A stretch of 64,000 nucleotides of DNA from Pseudoips prasinana (taxonomy: Eukaryota; Arthropoda; Insecta; Lepidoptera; Nolidae), in NCBI GenBank assembly GCA_951640165.1, contig OX621257.1, positions 13,899,201 through 13,963,200 on the forward strand. The letters are read 5' to 3'. Both the position numbers and the translations under genes were made by a program. The notes below the pieces were generated by a model, which was given only the letters and a program-made list of their open reading frames with translations, was not told where the DNA came from and did not search any database. Shown here piece after piece: positions 20,805 to 30,774 of this stretch. Each line of letters opens with the position of its first letter. The stretch's first letter is position 1.

Positions 20805-21065
20805 TACCTTTAATATTATGTTGGGGAGTAACTGTACACAAGTTGCAAGGGACTACTTTGAATCGAGCCGTTGTCGATCACAGTTCGTGCATTTTAATTT
20901 TGAATTGAATTGTATTTTTCATAAAGCCAGGTTAAGTCTTTAGATGGTTTAATTATTAGTACTCTGTACCACCGCAAGCTACTAAACAATCCTCATGATA
21001 TCAAATCTCTCAATGAAATCACGAGATTGCGAAATTTGCAGTCATATAACAATAACAATGACTGA
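20805..21065 (+). pseudogene. Pif1-like helicase C-terminal remnant, probably from a Helitron
   Basis: One frame reads LPLILCWGVTVHKLQGTTLN, then RAVVD: helicase motif VI of the Pif1/RecD family. After a gap with broken frames, LDGLIISTLYHRKLLNN and SLNEITRLRNLQSYN follow, as at the C-terminus of these proteins. Several stops and frameshifts are present. The ATPase domain is missing. Origin from an autonomous Helitron is an inference; no Helitron end is visible next to it. Confidence 0.6.
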
Positions 21066-21267
21066 CTTATCTCTCAGCTTAAAGAGTTGCTTGTATTAAC
21101 GTGATATTTGGCCTGGATGTTTATTTATTCATTATGATATCACAGATTAAAAAATATAGATTAAAAAGAAAACAGTAAAAGAAAAAAAATGCCACTCTGG
21201 AAAGTGGAACTCTAATTAAATATTGCCAATCGGACTATCTCGTAAATAAGCATGGACTCTTTTTCTT

Positions 21268-21345
21268 TTCTATATTAATGTCATACCAGATATAACTAAT
21301 TATACATGCACTTTGTTTGCAGACGACATCCTTATAGTTTTGGCA
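21268..21345 (+). pseudogene. Reverse transcriptase scrap with FADD box
   Basis: NVIPDITNYTCTLFADDILI, then VLA and a stop: the catalytic region of a non-LTR reverse transcriptase. The surroundings are degenerate and I could not extend it on either side. Confidence 0.45.
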
Positions 21346-21553
21346 TAGCATAAATTTTTCCACCCCCACTCTTGAGGGAGCAGCTCATTCCCGAGCCACT
21401 GCTGCACTTGGTGATATGTGCTTCAGGAATTATATTTAGCTACTCTCTTAGTGGCTCTTAGTGGCTGTGTGGTGACGGCCTAGAGAATATCGCCACCCCC
21501 TCTCATCCCGCGGGGGGACGTAGAAGTCGTCCCGAGGGAATATATACCAGAGA

Positions 21554-22432
21554 ATGGGTAGCAGCGTTCTCATGAGTACCAATGTCTACATTACTGCGAT
21601 TGCCAACCCGTTTGCCAAGCGTGGCTATTATGGCAGATCCCCTCAAATGAAGGACACAATTAAACCGCGGCCCCCAGTCCCCGGTAGCCCTGCTATTCCC
21701 AGCCGTGGTAACAGCCGTAGTTACGGCAGGGCAGGGGGTGTTACGAATCCCCGGCAGATTCCGCGTTACCAAAACCGACGACCTCTGGCCCTGGCAACAT
21801 ACAACACACGCACACTGCGGACCAACGAGAAGATGATCGAATTGGAGGAAGAATTGAGCAGGTTACATTGGAACATAATAGGATTATCTGAAGTTCGAAG
21901 AGAGGGGGAGGACACTATAATCCTGAAATCCGGGAATCTGCTCTATTTCCGGGAGGGCGACCAACTGTCCCAAGGTGGTGTTGGGTTCATAGTACACAAG
22001 TCCCTCGTCCACAACATAGTGAAAATCGGGAGTGTGTCGACTAGGGTTTCGTACTTTATACTCAGAATTACCAAGCGGTATTCGTTGAAGGTTATACAGG
22101 TTTACGCGCCGACTTTGACGTACTTCGACGATGAGGTTGAGGTCATGTATGAGGATATTTCTAGAGCCATCCATACCTCGAACTCTTATTTCACTGTGGT
22201 TATGGAGGACTTCAACGCGAAGCTGGTTAAACGATTCGGGAATGATGTGAGAGTGGGGCAATTTGTAACTGGAGACCGGAATCCCCGGGGCCAAATGTTG
22301 GCCGACTTCATGGAGAAGGAGGGACTCTTTATGATGAACTCCTCTTTCAAGAAGCCGGAAAACCGCAAATGGACCTGGGTAAGCCCCGATGGTAAAAAAA
22401 AACGAGATAGACTTTATCTTGTCGACGAGTAG
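21554..22432 (+). pseudogene. RTE AP-endonuclease domain (frameshifted)
   Basis: Apurinic-endonuclease-like fold of RTE elements, similar to proteins often named craniofacial development protein 2-like. Motifs: LALATYNTRTLRTNEK, NIIGLSEVRREGE, GGVGFIVHKSL, VIQVYAPT, EDFNAK (family usually GDFNAK; the Gly is replaced by Glu) and WTWVSP. In the A-tract at about 22392-22400 the frame shifts; the domain continues as NEIDFILSTSRPML and SDHRLVRCSL in another frame. Confidence 0.88.
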
Positions 22433-23163
22433 ACCGATGTTAAATGACGTCTCAGTAATCAATACGGTTAAAACCGGGAGCGATCACCGACTGGTGAGAT
22501 GCTCATTGAACCTAAATGTCAAGCTAAGTCTACGCTCCGACCTTTACCCATCCACATCCAAAACCCTGAACCTTATGGACGAAAGACGGAAAATGGTTCT
22601 GACATGCTCTGATGATACTACCAGATACCGGCTGCTCAACAGACAGATCTCAAAGTCTTTGACTCGCGACACGCGTCAATTTAATACAAATTGTATTAAA
22701 GAAGCTATTGAGCGGAATAAAAGCTCTAAAGTGTTTGCAAGAGAACTGTCTGTTGGACAGAGCCAACTGACGAAGCTGAAGCCTGAGGATGGCAGAATCG
22801 TCACGTCTAGACCTGAGTTGCTGGGAGAGGAGGTTCTACGGACAGCTGTATATGAAAACCCAGTCACCTGTCGATAGTTGTGCCTCAGATCCCAGAGCAC
22901 GACTAACCCACACTTACCGACGACATCCCGGACGTCAGCCTGTGCGAGATTAGAATGGCTCTCGAACAGCTTAAGAACAACAAGGCGCCTGGTGATGCTG
23001 GAGTTACGGCAGAGCTTCTGAAGGCGGGTGGTACACCAATCCTACGGGCCCTTCAGAAGTTATTTAACTCCGTCATACTAGAAGGTCAAACGCCACAAGC
23101 ATGGCACAGGGGTGTGGTGGTGCTCTTCTTCAAAAAGGGCGATAAAACCCTCTTGAAGAATTA
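22389..23163 (+). pseudogene. RTE endonuclease end, linker and first RT block (broken)
   Basis: Carries the final endonuclease motif GSDHRLVRCSLNL, then the linker NTNCIKEAIERNKSSKVFAR and ELSVGQSQLTKLKPEDGRIV. A second frameshift near 22830 ends that frame at 22877. RT sequence reappears in frame from 22955 (MALEQLKNNKAPGD) to 23163, where it is cut. Relative to the 6807 copy the catalytic FADD is lost. Confidence 0.85.
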
Positions 23164-23330
23164 CATTGAGAAGGGTCACTTTTGCTGGTGTCCCATACCA
23201 TTTCAGGAAGCACACCTTCCCAGCTTCTGCAACATCACTATGGCTGGAGCTTGGGTTGTAAAAGATCTTTGCTGCTTCCTGAATAATTTCCGAATTTAAA
23301 TACAATTTACAGAAACCCACCTTGCTTCTT
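23163..23330 (-). pseudogene. Unrecognised coding-like remnant joined to the RTE breakpoint
   Basis: The minus-strand frame reads VGFCKLYLNSEIIQEAAKI, then FYNPSSSHSDVAEAGKV and FLKWYGTPAKVTLLN. Upstream on the minus strand, in another frame, SFSKTHLPATIQHQQRLEEA seems related. It has the look of a repeated insect transposon-associated protein, but I cannot name the family. Confidence 0.35.
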
Positions 23331-24221
23331 CTAAACGTTGCTGATGTTGTATCGTAGCCGGCAAATGAGTTTTAGAAAAGGATGTGTTCATATCCATGCT
23401 ATTGCATCTCATTTTTTTTCATTCATTCATTCATCGTCATTTTTCAGTTTTAGCCAGTAAGGTTGCGTTTCCTACAGTGAGCATCGAGCGAAAAGCAATC
23501 TTCATGATGTTTTTCCCGCCTAAGCTCAGTTATCTGCTGTAACAAAAAAACGCGATATCTTACTGTAACCGCCCTTACCTCGTGGAGGTACTCCCAGCTT
23601 ATGTTAAAATAAATTTAGAGATAATTCGGGCATCAGGTAATGGTCATCACGCTGAATAACTCATCATCATCTTGTTCCCACAAATATGCTAGTGGGTTTG
23701 GTTTCCGCACTTAGTCCCGATGAGGACCATTGTATGTGAGCCATGACGGTCTTCACTCCATGCAGCACACCTCCCTCCAGAAGAATATCAGGTCTCCTAA
23801 ACTTCTCAAGGCATCTGTAAGAGTTCCGCTGAATAACTAAATGGAAACGAATGGAAATATGAAAAAGTATATGAGATCAAAGTTATAGTGAATTTTGTAA
23901 GCTTTAATTTTATCTTAGAATATTTTTTGCTAAAACGCACCTTTTTAAAGATATTAGCAAAAAACCTAAAATTGAGGTCTTTGTCGTGAAAAAAAATGCG
24001 TTAAAGCAACTACAGGTACTCCTCCGTTTGTCTCATGTAAATCATTGTTAAAAGGACTAAAAATTATGACTAGTGTGTATTTCAAAAAAGTTCTTATGCT
24101 GTATGTGTGAAAGTGTTTAATGCTTTGCCGCAAAATATTAGACATTTTTCAGCGGCAAAGTTCAAAAACCAACTCAGACTGTGGCTCCTAGAAAAATCAT
24201 TCTATTCAATCAAATCAAATG
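23331..24221. other. Intergenic stretch without a recognised feature
   Basis: GCAATCTTCATGATGTTTTT and CCGCCCTTACCTCGTGGAGG near 23500-23590 read like a repeat body. GATGAGGACCATTGTATGTG near 23720 does too. No second copies are present here and no coding region stands out. Confidence 0.35.
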
Positions 24222-24430
24222 TTTGACTGCACGTGAGGCGCAACGGCTAAGGCAGTCGCGTTGCCACTTCGTGTCGCGGGTTCGAGTCCCGCGCCGGACA
24301 ACTACTTGTGTGACCCATAAATAGTTGTTCTGAGTCTGGATGTAATTTGTGTCCGTCTATTATATGTTGTTAAGTACCCTGCAACACAGGGATTAGATTC
24401 CATAGTGCAGGGGTTGTCTTTAAAAAAAAA
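24222..24430 (+). mobile_element. SINE-E copy (tRNA-derived)
   Basis: tRNA-like head GGCGCAACGGCTAAGGCAGT (A box), B box GGGTTCGAGTCCCGCGCCGG, body ACTTGTGTGACCCATAAATAG, CTGAGTCTGGATGTAATTTG and GTCCGTCTATTATATGTTG, and an A-rich tail. Reverse-oriented relatives lie at 42110, 41950 and 45885. Confidence 0.85.
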
Positions 24431-24724
24431 CTATAATTTATTTAATTAATTATATTATTTGTGTAAAATTTGACATATAACAATCACACATTTCGCATGC
24501 TGTTTATGAGTAAAATTGATGAGACTAACCTAATAGTAAGACACCACTGTACTCTATTTTAAGTGAAATAAATAAATGAATAAATAATATTTAATAACTA
24601 AATCTAGATAATGAATGATAAAAATATAAAAAAAACATAAATATTAAGAACAAAAATTATAATATATAATGTGGTTAACTTATTTTTGAAACTAGCTAGG
24701 AACTCATAACTAAAAAGTACAAAA

Positions 24725-25162
24725 TAAAAAATTATTTAATAAATAAAAAACCCAACTGCGTAAATAATGAACCAAATTACGTACATAGACAAAGAACTGA
24801 AAAGAAAAAAAACAAGCACATAGATGGCTGGTGGTCTAAAATTATATAATGTACCATTGAATGAATACTATTGAAGAAAATAAAATATATTCTAATAATG
24901 GAACATAACAACTGAACAGTCGGGATCCATTAGTCGACAACCAATCTGATTTGTCAATGGATCCCGACTGTTCAGTTGTTATGTTCCATTATTAGAATAT
25001 ATTTTATTTTCTTCAATAGTATTCATTCAATGGTACATTATATAATTTTAGACCACCAGCCATCTATGTGCTTGTTTTTTTTCTTTTCAGTTCTTTGTCT
25101 ATGTACGTAATTTGGTTCATTATTTACGCAGTTGGGTTTTTTATTTATTAAATAATTTTTTA
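24725..25162. repeat. Perfect inverted repeat IR1, 207-bp arms, 24-bp spacer
   Basis: Arms 24725-24931 and 24956-25162 are exact reverse complements by eye over all 207 positions, including A/T runs. The centre reads AGTCGACAACC between the GGATCCATT and AATGGATCC ends. The arms have no open frame of note and no copy elsewhere in the window. Transcription would give a long fully paired hairpin. The 3' side joins a K-type tail. Confidence 0.9.
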
Positions 25163-25196
25163 AAGTCTACGTCAATAAAAGCCTTTTTTTATAGAC
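25163..25196 (+). repeat. K-repeat tail scrap
   Basis: AAGTCTACGTCAATAAAAGCC followed by a T run corresponds to the K 3' end seen at 45797-45830. Confidence 0.55.
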
Positions 25197-25414
25197 CTCT
25201 AGATTGCCGTGGTTGAGTTGAACTTTACTATTTTTGAATATTTATTAAATCATAGTTTTTATTTATTAACTATGATTTCATTTATTATTATTAGCATTTT
25301 AAACATGCTATACTGAAAACAATTTTTCAGACTTGACATGAATTAAAATGTATAAAATTAAGTGCCTTAAATGCGTTAAGAAATATCGAACGGATTGTAT
25401 AAATTCGAAGTGTC

Positions 25415-25525
25415 AGTACCACGGTGCGGTGGCGGAGAAGTTAACGCACATGGGGTCGGATACCTCGTGGTCGTGGGTTCGATTTCCACCCGCACTTAAA
25501 TTTATAAAATTCATTTTTAAGATGT
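25415..25525 (+). mobile_element. SINE-D copy (tRNA-like)
   Basis: CGGTGCGGTGGCGGAGAAG, then GGTCGTGGGTTCGATTTCCA and CCCGCAC form a tRNA-like head whose ends GTGCGG and CCGCAC pair. It is followed by TTAAATTTATAAAATTC. Copies at 29395 and 62635 share head and 3' extension, which argues for a SINE and against a working tRNA gene. Confidence 0.7.
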
Positions 25526-26373
25526 CTGAAAAATTTTAAACTCGCTTACCCGCGACTTCATTCGTGTGGTTGATGAAAACTAAATCTCGTCATTTAGATA
25601 AAGGTAAGAAAGCCAAAAGAGGGTAGTGGAAGCCACGGACTAATAAATAAATTGTTAATTAAGGACTTATAATTTATCTGTATGATTCTCTATATACCAT
25701 GTTTACAGTCGAATCACAACGAGCATATACAATAAGGTTCGGGGAATTACTGAGACCTACTTATTCTCATAATTTCGCATTTTGGCTCCGCAAAGAAGGT
25801 TTCTTTTTTCTAGACGTCATTTTCAAGGAAAATAGCAAACGAATAAATCAAATAAATTAAATCAAGTTTTAAGTGAAAACCACTTTAGAAATTATCGAAA
25901 TACTATGTATTTACGAATTTTAAAGAACGAACAGTCAGTTGGACAGGCCCAATAAAATACGAATCGTCTGTACGTGTCGCGGTCCTAACGAATCGACAGC
26001 GCAAACTTTCGAACGACTTTATTTTACCTAAGTCAATTCGCCCAATCAAAACCAAAGCATTTTTGACCAATTTTGAAAAACAACACCACTTCTAGACGAT
26101 AAAGTCCTTAAAATGACGTTATATGCACAACGACATATATCGAATATGGAAACTATCAACATTATTTCGTCAAGTAACTGAATAGCGTGTGTTATTTTTC
26201 TTCTTGAAAAACATCTAAAATATCTATATGTTAAGGAAGATTTGATAAATGGTATGCGTAAACTTGCTACTAAATAAAGGAACAACGGAGTTTATGAAGA
26301 GTCACCGATAAAGAACATGAAACTAAAATACATAATTCACTCTCCATGATTAATACATTAATTGTTCTAATTA

Positions 26374-26572
26374 TACAAGGTGTATTAAAAATAGTGGACG
26401 TAACTTAAGATGCTTGATTTGTCAATGAAACTAAACAACGTGCACACAAATATAACGATCAACGGATGCATTTTGTGTGGGCAACTAAAACAATATCTTT
26501 CCTTTCTCACAAACTGATTATATTTAATTTGTACAGGTTCCTTCTCTATTTATGTTGCACCTTGTGTATCTC
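26374..26572. repeat. Possible small TIR element in the IR2 spacer
   Basis: TATACAAGGTGTATTAAAAA at the left and GTTGCACCTTGTGTATC at the right contain inverted ATACAAGGTG-type ends about 200 bp apart. No coding frame. Confidence 0.4.
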
Positions 26573-26634
26573 TGTGCCGCGGCGGATTATACAATTAGGC
26601 TGTTCATGGACACATAGCAAGCTCAGATTTTAAA

Positions 26635-26690
26635 CAATAACTTATGGGTCACACAAATAGTTGTCCTGTTCGGGGCTCGAGCTCAAAACA
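26635..26690 (-). mobile_element. SINE-E fragment in the IR2 spacer
   Basis: TTATGGGTCACACAAATAGTTGTCC followed by a decayed B box (GGGGCTCGAGCTC) is the SINE-E body-to-B-box segment on the minus strand. Confidence 0.55.
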
Positions 26691-27084
26691 CAAGAGAAAC
26701 TTCCATTCTATTGTATTGCTTTCAATCAGACATTATATTAAAATTGTTCCAAATTGCTATAAATCTTGCTGTATAGATCCAAGACTTTACTTTAAAGTAA
26801 TTTAAATTAGATTGTCTTACTACTACACCTTGATGCCATTCCTTCTACATATTAATTTACATTAAAACTCAGTTTTTTATAAATGATAATATATTTAACC
26901 ATGTTCAATGTGTCAATTCACGTCATTTCGACAAAATTGTAGTGGTATACTTGTGCTTCGTGACCAATGCAAGAGATTAAGAGAAACCAAACGACCTACA
27001 TTATAACCTAACCGATTGAAAATATTAAACTGATGGACCTATATTAACTAAAAAACACCACCGCAAAGAAAGTTTTTTCATTTG

Positions 27085-27225
27085 ACAGCTCAAATGATCA
27101 AAACCGCATTGAAAACGGTCCATTCATTCATTTGAGAGCTGCGATGTGACAGACAGACACACAGACAGACAGACATCGAAGTTAAACTTATAACACCCCT
27201 CTTTTGCGTCGGGGGTTAAAAGCAA
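27085..27225 (+). repeat. Interspersed repeat end in the IR2 spacer
   Basis: GACAGCTCAAATGATCAAAACC, GACAGACAGACACACAGACAG and CTCTTTTGCGTCGGGGGTTAAA follow the pattern of the 3' end of a common lepidopteran repeat. Class unknown. Confidence 0.4.
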
Positions 27226-27706
27226 AGAATTATGATTTTAAAATATACCAAGTACTACGAAAGATCTAATATCATCTTTCGTTTGGCATTGTACCTCACT
27301 CAACGTCTTTTGAGATTCTCTAAAAATCGCGTGCCAAGAAATACAAGTGAAGCTAAAAGCTCCGTTTGATTGGGCGAATTGACTTAGGTAAAATAAAGTC
27401 GTTCGAAAGTTTGCGCTGTCGATTCGTTAGGACCGCGACACGTACAGACGATTCGTATTTTATTGGGCCTGTCCAACTGACTGTTCGTTCTTTAAAATTC
27501 GTAAATACATAGTATTTCGATAATTTCTAAAGTGGTTTTCACTTAAAACTTGATTTAATTTATTTGATTTATTCGTTTGCTATTTCCAGTCATATCGATA
27601 TCGACACCTAGCATGATTTCAACAGCCCTATCGATTGCAAGAATGAGATGCCATAGACTTAAATCCGTTTCCCGCCATCGCACAATCTGTACCGAACAAC
27701 CAACCA

Positions 27707-27850
27707 ATGGCATCAGAGAAGGGCGGCGCGAAACCGGCAAAGGCCGACGCCGATTGGTTGGAAATATTAAAACGGGTTGCTCATAATAAAAAAAAACATC
27801 ACAGCTCAAACCTTACAATTGAGTGCCACTTTTTGTTCGTGTTAAATTGA
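27707..27850 (+). CDS. Small ORF with good start context, possible first exon (unrecognised)
   Basis: ATG in the context AACCAATGG opens a frame of 47 codons: MASEKGGAKPAKADADWLEI, then LKRVAHN, a KKK run and a hydrophobic end. The first 25 residues use GC-rich codons in an AT-rich neighbourhood, which is what draws attention. The part after residue 27 is AT-rich and may be intronic. A weak donor GTTGCT is at 27775. Just upstream, TTTGCTATTTCCAG ends at 27589 and looks like a splice acceptor. Inverted CCAAT words (CCAACCAATGG and GATTGGTTGG) flank the ORF start. I do not recognise the protein; it could equally be chance. Confidence 0.3.
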   Translation: MASEKGGAKPAKADADWLEILKRVAHNKKKHHSSNLTIECHFLFVLN

Positions 27851-28218
27851 TGAAAAAAGACTAGGAAAAATTGGTACAGAGATGTAATAAAAAATGATTT
27901 ATGATTCGCGTCGCTCAACTTTTTAACTTATTGGACATTAATGACTTTTGATTTTGCGCGTTATTTTTGAAATTCCATCTACCATTTTTTTATTTATAGA
28001 TATTGTGTTGCCAGTTATTCGTATTCTAATTTAGTGGAAAATAATGTGTCGTTCGATTGCAAATTACTTTTCATTGTTCGTCGCTCGGCGTGAACGTTAC
28101 GAGGAGTAGTCAATTTTCTGTCTAATTAATTTTGATTTCTGGCTACTTTTGATGGATATTTTAAACTATACTTTATTTTTATACTGTGTTTACTTGTAAC
28201 AATGTTTATATTTAGGAA

Positions 28219-28353
28219 CAGCCGTCAGCACATCCAGCTACCCCAATCTGTCAAATTTCTTTTATAGATTTTCAACTTTATCACAAAAGCATAAGGTTCA
28301 CGTTCAATTGGGGAAATATGACAGATTGGGGTAGCTTGATGTACTGCTGTCTG
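28219..28353. mobile_element. MITE-1 copy (135 bp)
   Basis: CAGCCGTCAGCACATCC at the left and TGATGTACTGCTGTCTG at the right, followed by TA. The left flank is AA, presumably a mutated TA. Ends are more diverged than in the 37363 copy, and the interior is inverted relative to it. Confidence 0.85.
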
Positions 28354-29040
28354 TACATTGCGTTTACGACTATAGTTTCTGCATAATTTCAATTAAAATT
28401 TGTTTTTATTAATGTGTTGTCTTCAAGTTTTAAGTGTTACATTATTTCTAGTCTAAACATAAATTTATTTTATTAATTATATCAATATAATCTTGATAAG
28501 TCTTTCTATATGAGTATGAACTAGATGAAGGGTCCCTGGATCACATATAGTTAAACTGTCAACTCAATGGCTTCTCCTCATTTAATTGTGTCATCACAAA
28601 ATTAAAAATTCAACGCCCAATTAATGTAAGACATATTCTATCATATTTCCCTAACCTCCAAATTATCAACATGTTTATTTAATACATATACTAACAAGAT
28701 AAAGTTGTAGGATTATCATATGTACTGTTTATTTTATTGCAAATTTAGTTGTAGTATTACCATTACTAACACTTATTTTGTGTTTGTTTCAGGTCCTAAA
28801 TAATTCACAATAAGTAATGTAATATGTATTCAAAACTACTCATGAGCAACCATAACTGGCAGAAATTGCTGAATAAATCGTCAAAATTGCCAATATAAAA
28901 AAGTCTTGATCGGATTATAAAAGGTTTATAAAAAAAAGTAAGTTGAAATCTATTGAACGATTTTAAAACAGTGATGTTATCAAGGTACATTTAATTAATA
29001 AATAGCAAGCAAAATACTTCATAAACACTAGTAGACAAAA
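28354..29040. other. Intergenic stretch without a recognised feature
   Basis: AT-rich. No repeat shared with the rest of the window and no convincing ORF. TTTGTTTCAG at about 28784-28793 looks like a splice acceptor but the following sequence stops in all frames within a few codons. Confidence 0.4.
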
Positions 29041-29044
29041 AATT

Positions 29045-29290
29045 GGCGTTGGCGTGGTTGGTAAATGCTTGCCTTTCACGCCACAGGTTGTGGGTTCGAT
29101 TCCTAACCAGGACAGATATTTGTATACATGAACGTCTGTAAAGTAAAGTAATTATCTATATAAGTACGTATTTACAAGAGAAAAGTAGTACATATAATAT
29201 ATCAGTCATCTGGTTACCACAGTACAAGCTCTGCTTAGTTTGGGATCAGATAGCCGTGTGTGAATAATTTTCCAGGATATTTTTATATTA
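29045..29290 (+). mobile_element. SINE-A copy
   Basis: Head TTGGCGTGGTTGGTAAATGC, B box GGGTTCGATTCCTAACC, body with a short deletion after GAACGTCTGT, and tail TTCCAGGATATTTTTATAT. Confidence 0.85.
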
Positions 29291-29394
29291 TTATTAATAC
29301 TAACAATGAAAAGAGGTTTGGGTTTCTTTTTATTAAAAAAAAATATGGTTATTTTATTATTTTCAGACATCATTAAAATGAATTGTATAAATTA

Positions 29395-29500
29395 AGTGCG
29401 GGTGGGAATCGAATTCGCGACCATGGGGTATCCGGCCCAATGTGTTAACCGCTCCGCCACCGCACCGTGGTTCTGAGACTCGAATTTATACAATCCATTC
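29395..29500 (-). mobile_element. SINE-D copy
   Basis: Minus-strand head: GCGGTGGCGGAGCGGTTAAC, GGATACCCCATGGTCGCG, B box with one change (GAATTCGATTCCCACC), CCGCAC, TTAATTTATACAATTC. Confidence 0.7.
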
Positions 29501-29504
29501 GTTA

Positions 29505-29870
29505 TTGGTGATGTCTTCCCGGCCGAATTTTGGCCACTTCAGCCACTCTCAATGGTGATTAGCCAATTGCGCAGGACATAATATTATAGTGCACAAGTGT
29601 GTGCGCAAACACAGGGGCACTTTCGATTTCATCACTCTCATGATCCGATGGGACGGCTAGCGATACAACCAGAAAGAGGTCAGGTACAGGACCGACGGCT
29701 TTACGTGCTCTCCGAGGCACGGGGGTGTAATACCGCCAACTACCAGACTTCGAGCTGATACTGAGAAATTTCTTTATACGGAAAAATCCCAAAATCACTT
29801 TTTGGCTCCATCCGGGATTTGTACCCAGGACCTGTTATTGACCTGAAATGTTAGAAATAGTCATACTTGT
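29505..29870 (-). mobile_element. SINE-C copy
   Basis: B box on the minus strand (CCTGGGTACAAATCCCGG), then GAGAGCACGTAAAGCCGTCG, CATCGGATCATGAGAGTGATG, GTGTTTGCGCACACACTTG and a 3' end CCGAATTTTGGCC... in reverse. The A-box part is degraded. Confidence 0.8.
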
Positions 29871-29879
29871 ACAACAATT

Positions 29880-30125
29880 GCCTGGACTGTTAGTCTAGTG
29901 GTTAGCGACTGCTAAATCAGAGGTCGTGGGTTCGATCCACACCCAGGATCTTAAAATCTGAAAATCTTTGTGTGATGAACACAATTATTAGTTCTATACT
30001 GGGTGTAATCTATCTATAATATGTATGGATTTAGAAATGTATAAGTATGTTTATCAGTTGTCTGATTGCCATAGGTTCTGCGTAGTTTGGGGTCATATGG
30101 CAGTGTGTTAGTTGTCCGAAGATAA
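29880..30125 (+). mobile_element. SINE-A2 copy
   Basis: TTAGTCTAGTGGTTAGCGAC (A box), GGTCGTGGGTTCGATCC (B box), GTGTGATGAACACAATTATT, TGGGTGTAATCTATCTAT and a TTATTT tail. Confidence 0.85.
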
Positions 30126-30369
30126 TATTTATTTACTATAAAACATCGAAAAATTGCCATTAGCAAGTAGGTAGGGTATTTTCTGACAAGAACAATAATC
30201 AAAACTAGTAGTATCGATTTATTAATTACTAATTCTCTAAGTTTATTTATATACAGCTGTGAATCTCGGCTGCCAACGGAAGGTTTTGTATAACCTGTAT
30301 ACCCGGAGAACTGTTTACTTTTGAGGAACGCGGCGTTAATAGAGTAGTGTGAGATTTATATAATAAGTA

Positions 30370-30690
30370 TTGTTGATCTAGCGTGTTCACCTGCAGAGAA
30401 CGAGGTCCTAGGTTCAAATCCCGGGTTGGGCCAAAATCGAAAATTTCTCAGTATCAGACCGAAGTCGTGCCTCGGAGAGCACGTAAAGCCGTTGGTCCTT
30501 TACGTGACCTATTTCCGCTATTTGTCCCATCGGATCATGAGAGTGATCGAATAGAAAGTGCCCTTGTGTTTTCGCGCATACTTGTGCACTATAATAAGTT
30601 TAGCGCAGATGGCTCGTCTCCATTGAGATTGGCCGCCGTGGCTGAAATTCGGCTAGGAGGACGACATTGTACCAATGATATTGTGAGGGT
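30370..30690 (+). mobile_element. SINE-C copy fused to an RTE tail
   Basis: GTGTTCACCTGCAGAGAACG, B box GGTTCAAATCCCGGGTTGG, body CGTGCCTCGGAGAGCACG, CATCGGATCATGAGAGTGATC, ending GGCTAGGAGGACGACATTGT. From about 30695 it runs into RTE sequence. Confidence 0.85.
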
Positions 30691-30694
30691 TGTG

Positions 30695-30765
30695 GGTAGA
30701 GCTATGACTGGCAATTGTGGAGATCTTACCTTTGTCCAGCAGTGGACATCTTCCAGATTAATAAA
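30695..30765 (+). mobile_element. RTE 3' tail scrap
   Basis: ACTGGCAATTGTGGAGATC and TTTGTCCAGCAGTGGAC encode the FVQQWTS end of the RTE protein. The TGA repeat is missing. Confidence 0.7.
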
Positions 30766-30774
30766 ATGTAATAG

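Larger units (their letters stand above)
21462..23163 (+). mobile_element. RTE copy with 5' leader and endonuclease, truncated before the RT core
   Basis: Starts GGCTGTGTGGTGACGGCC, the leader also found in the RTE-mini elements. Then come an endonuclease region, the linker to RT, and the first RT block (ELLKAGGTPILRALQKLFN, FFKKGDKTLLKNY). At 23163 the RTE stops in mid-frame and unrelated sequence begins. With the 6807 copy it allows reconstruction of the family layout. It is inactive. Confidence 0.9.
25831..27585. repeat. Perfect inverted repeat IR2, about 220-bp arms, 1.3-kb spacer
   Basis: Arms 25831-26050 and 27365-27585 read as exact reverse complements, from AATAGCAAACGAATAAATC to CAATTCGCCCAATCAAA. 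They are richer in CG dinucleotides than their surroundings (GTACGTGTCGCGGTCC, CGAATCGACAGCGC). The spacer is repeat-derived and diverged, so arm identity is unusual. Right after the right arm comes a short ORF at 27707. Confidence 0.9.

Noticed and set aside
21884..22462. 192-codon minus-strand ORF
   Set aside because: It is the reverse shadow of the RTE endonuclease.
25415..25490. Possible tRNA gene with paired GTGCGG/CCGCAC ends
   Set aside because: Related copies at 29395 and 62635 share the same non-tRNA 3' extension, and the arms inside are poor. It is a SINE head, as are the other B boxes in the window.
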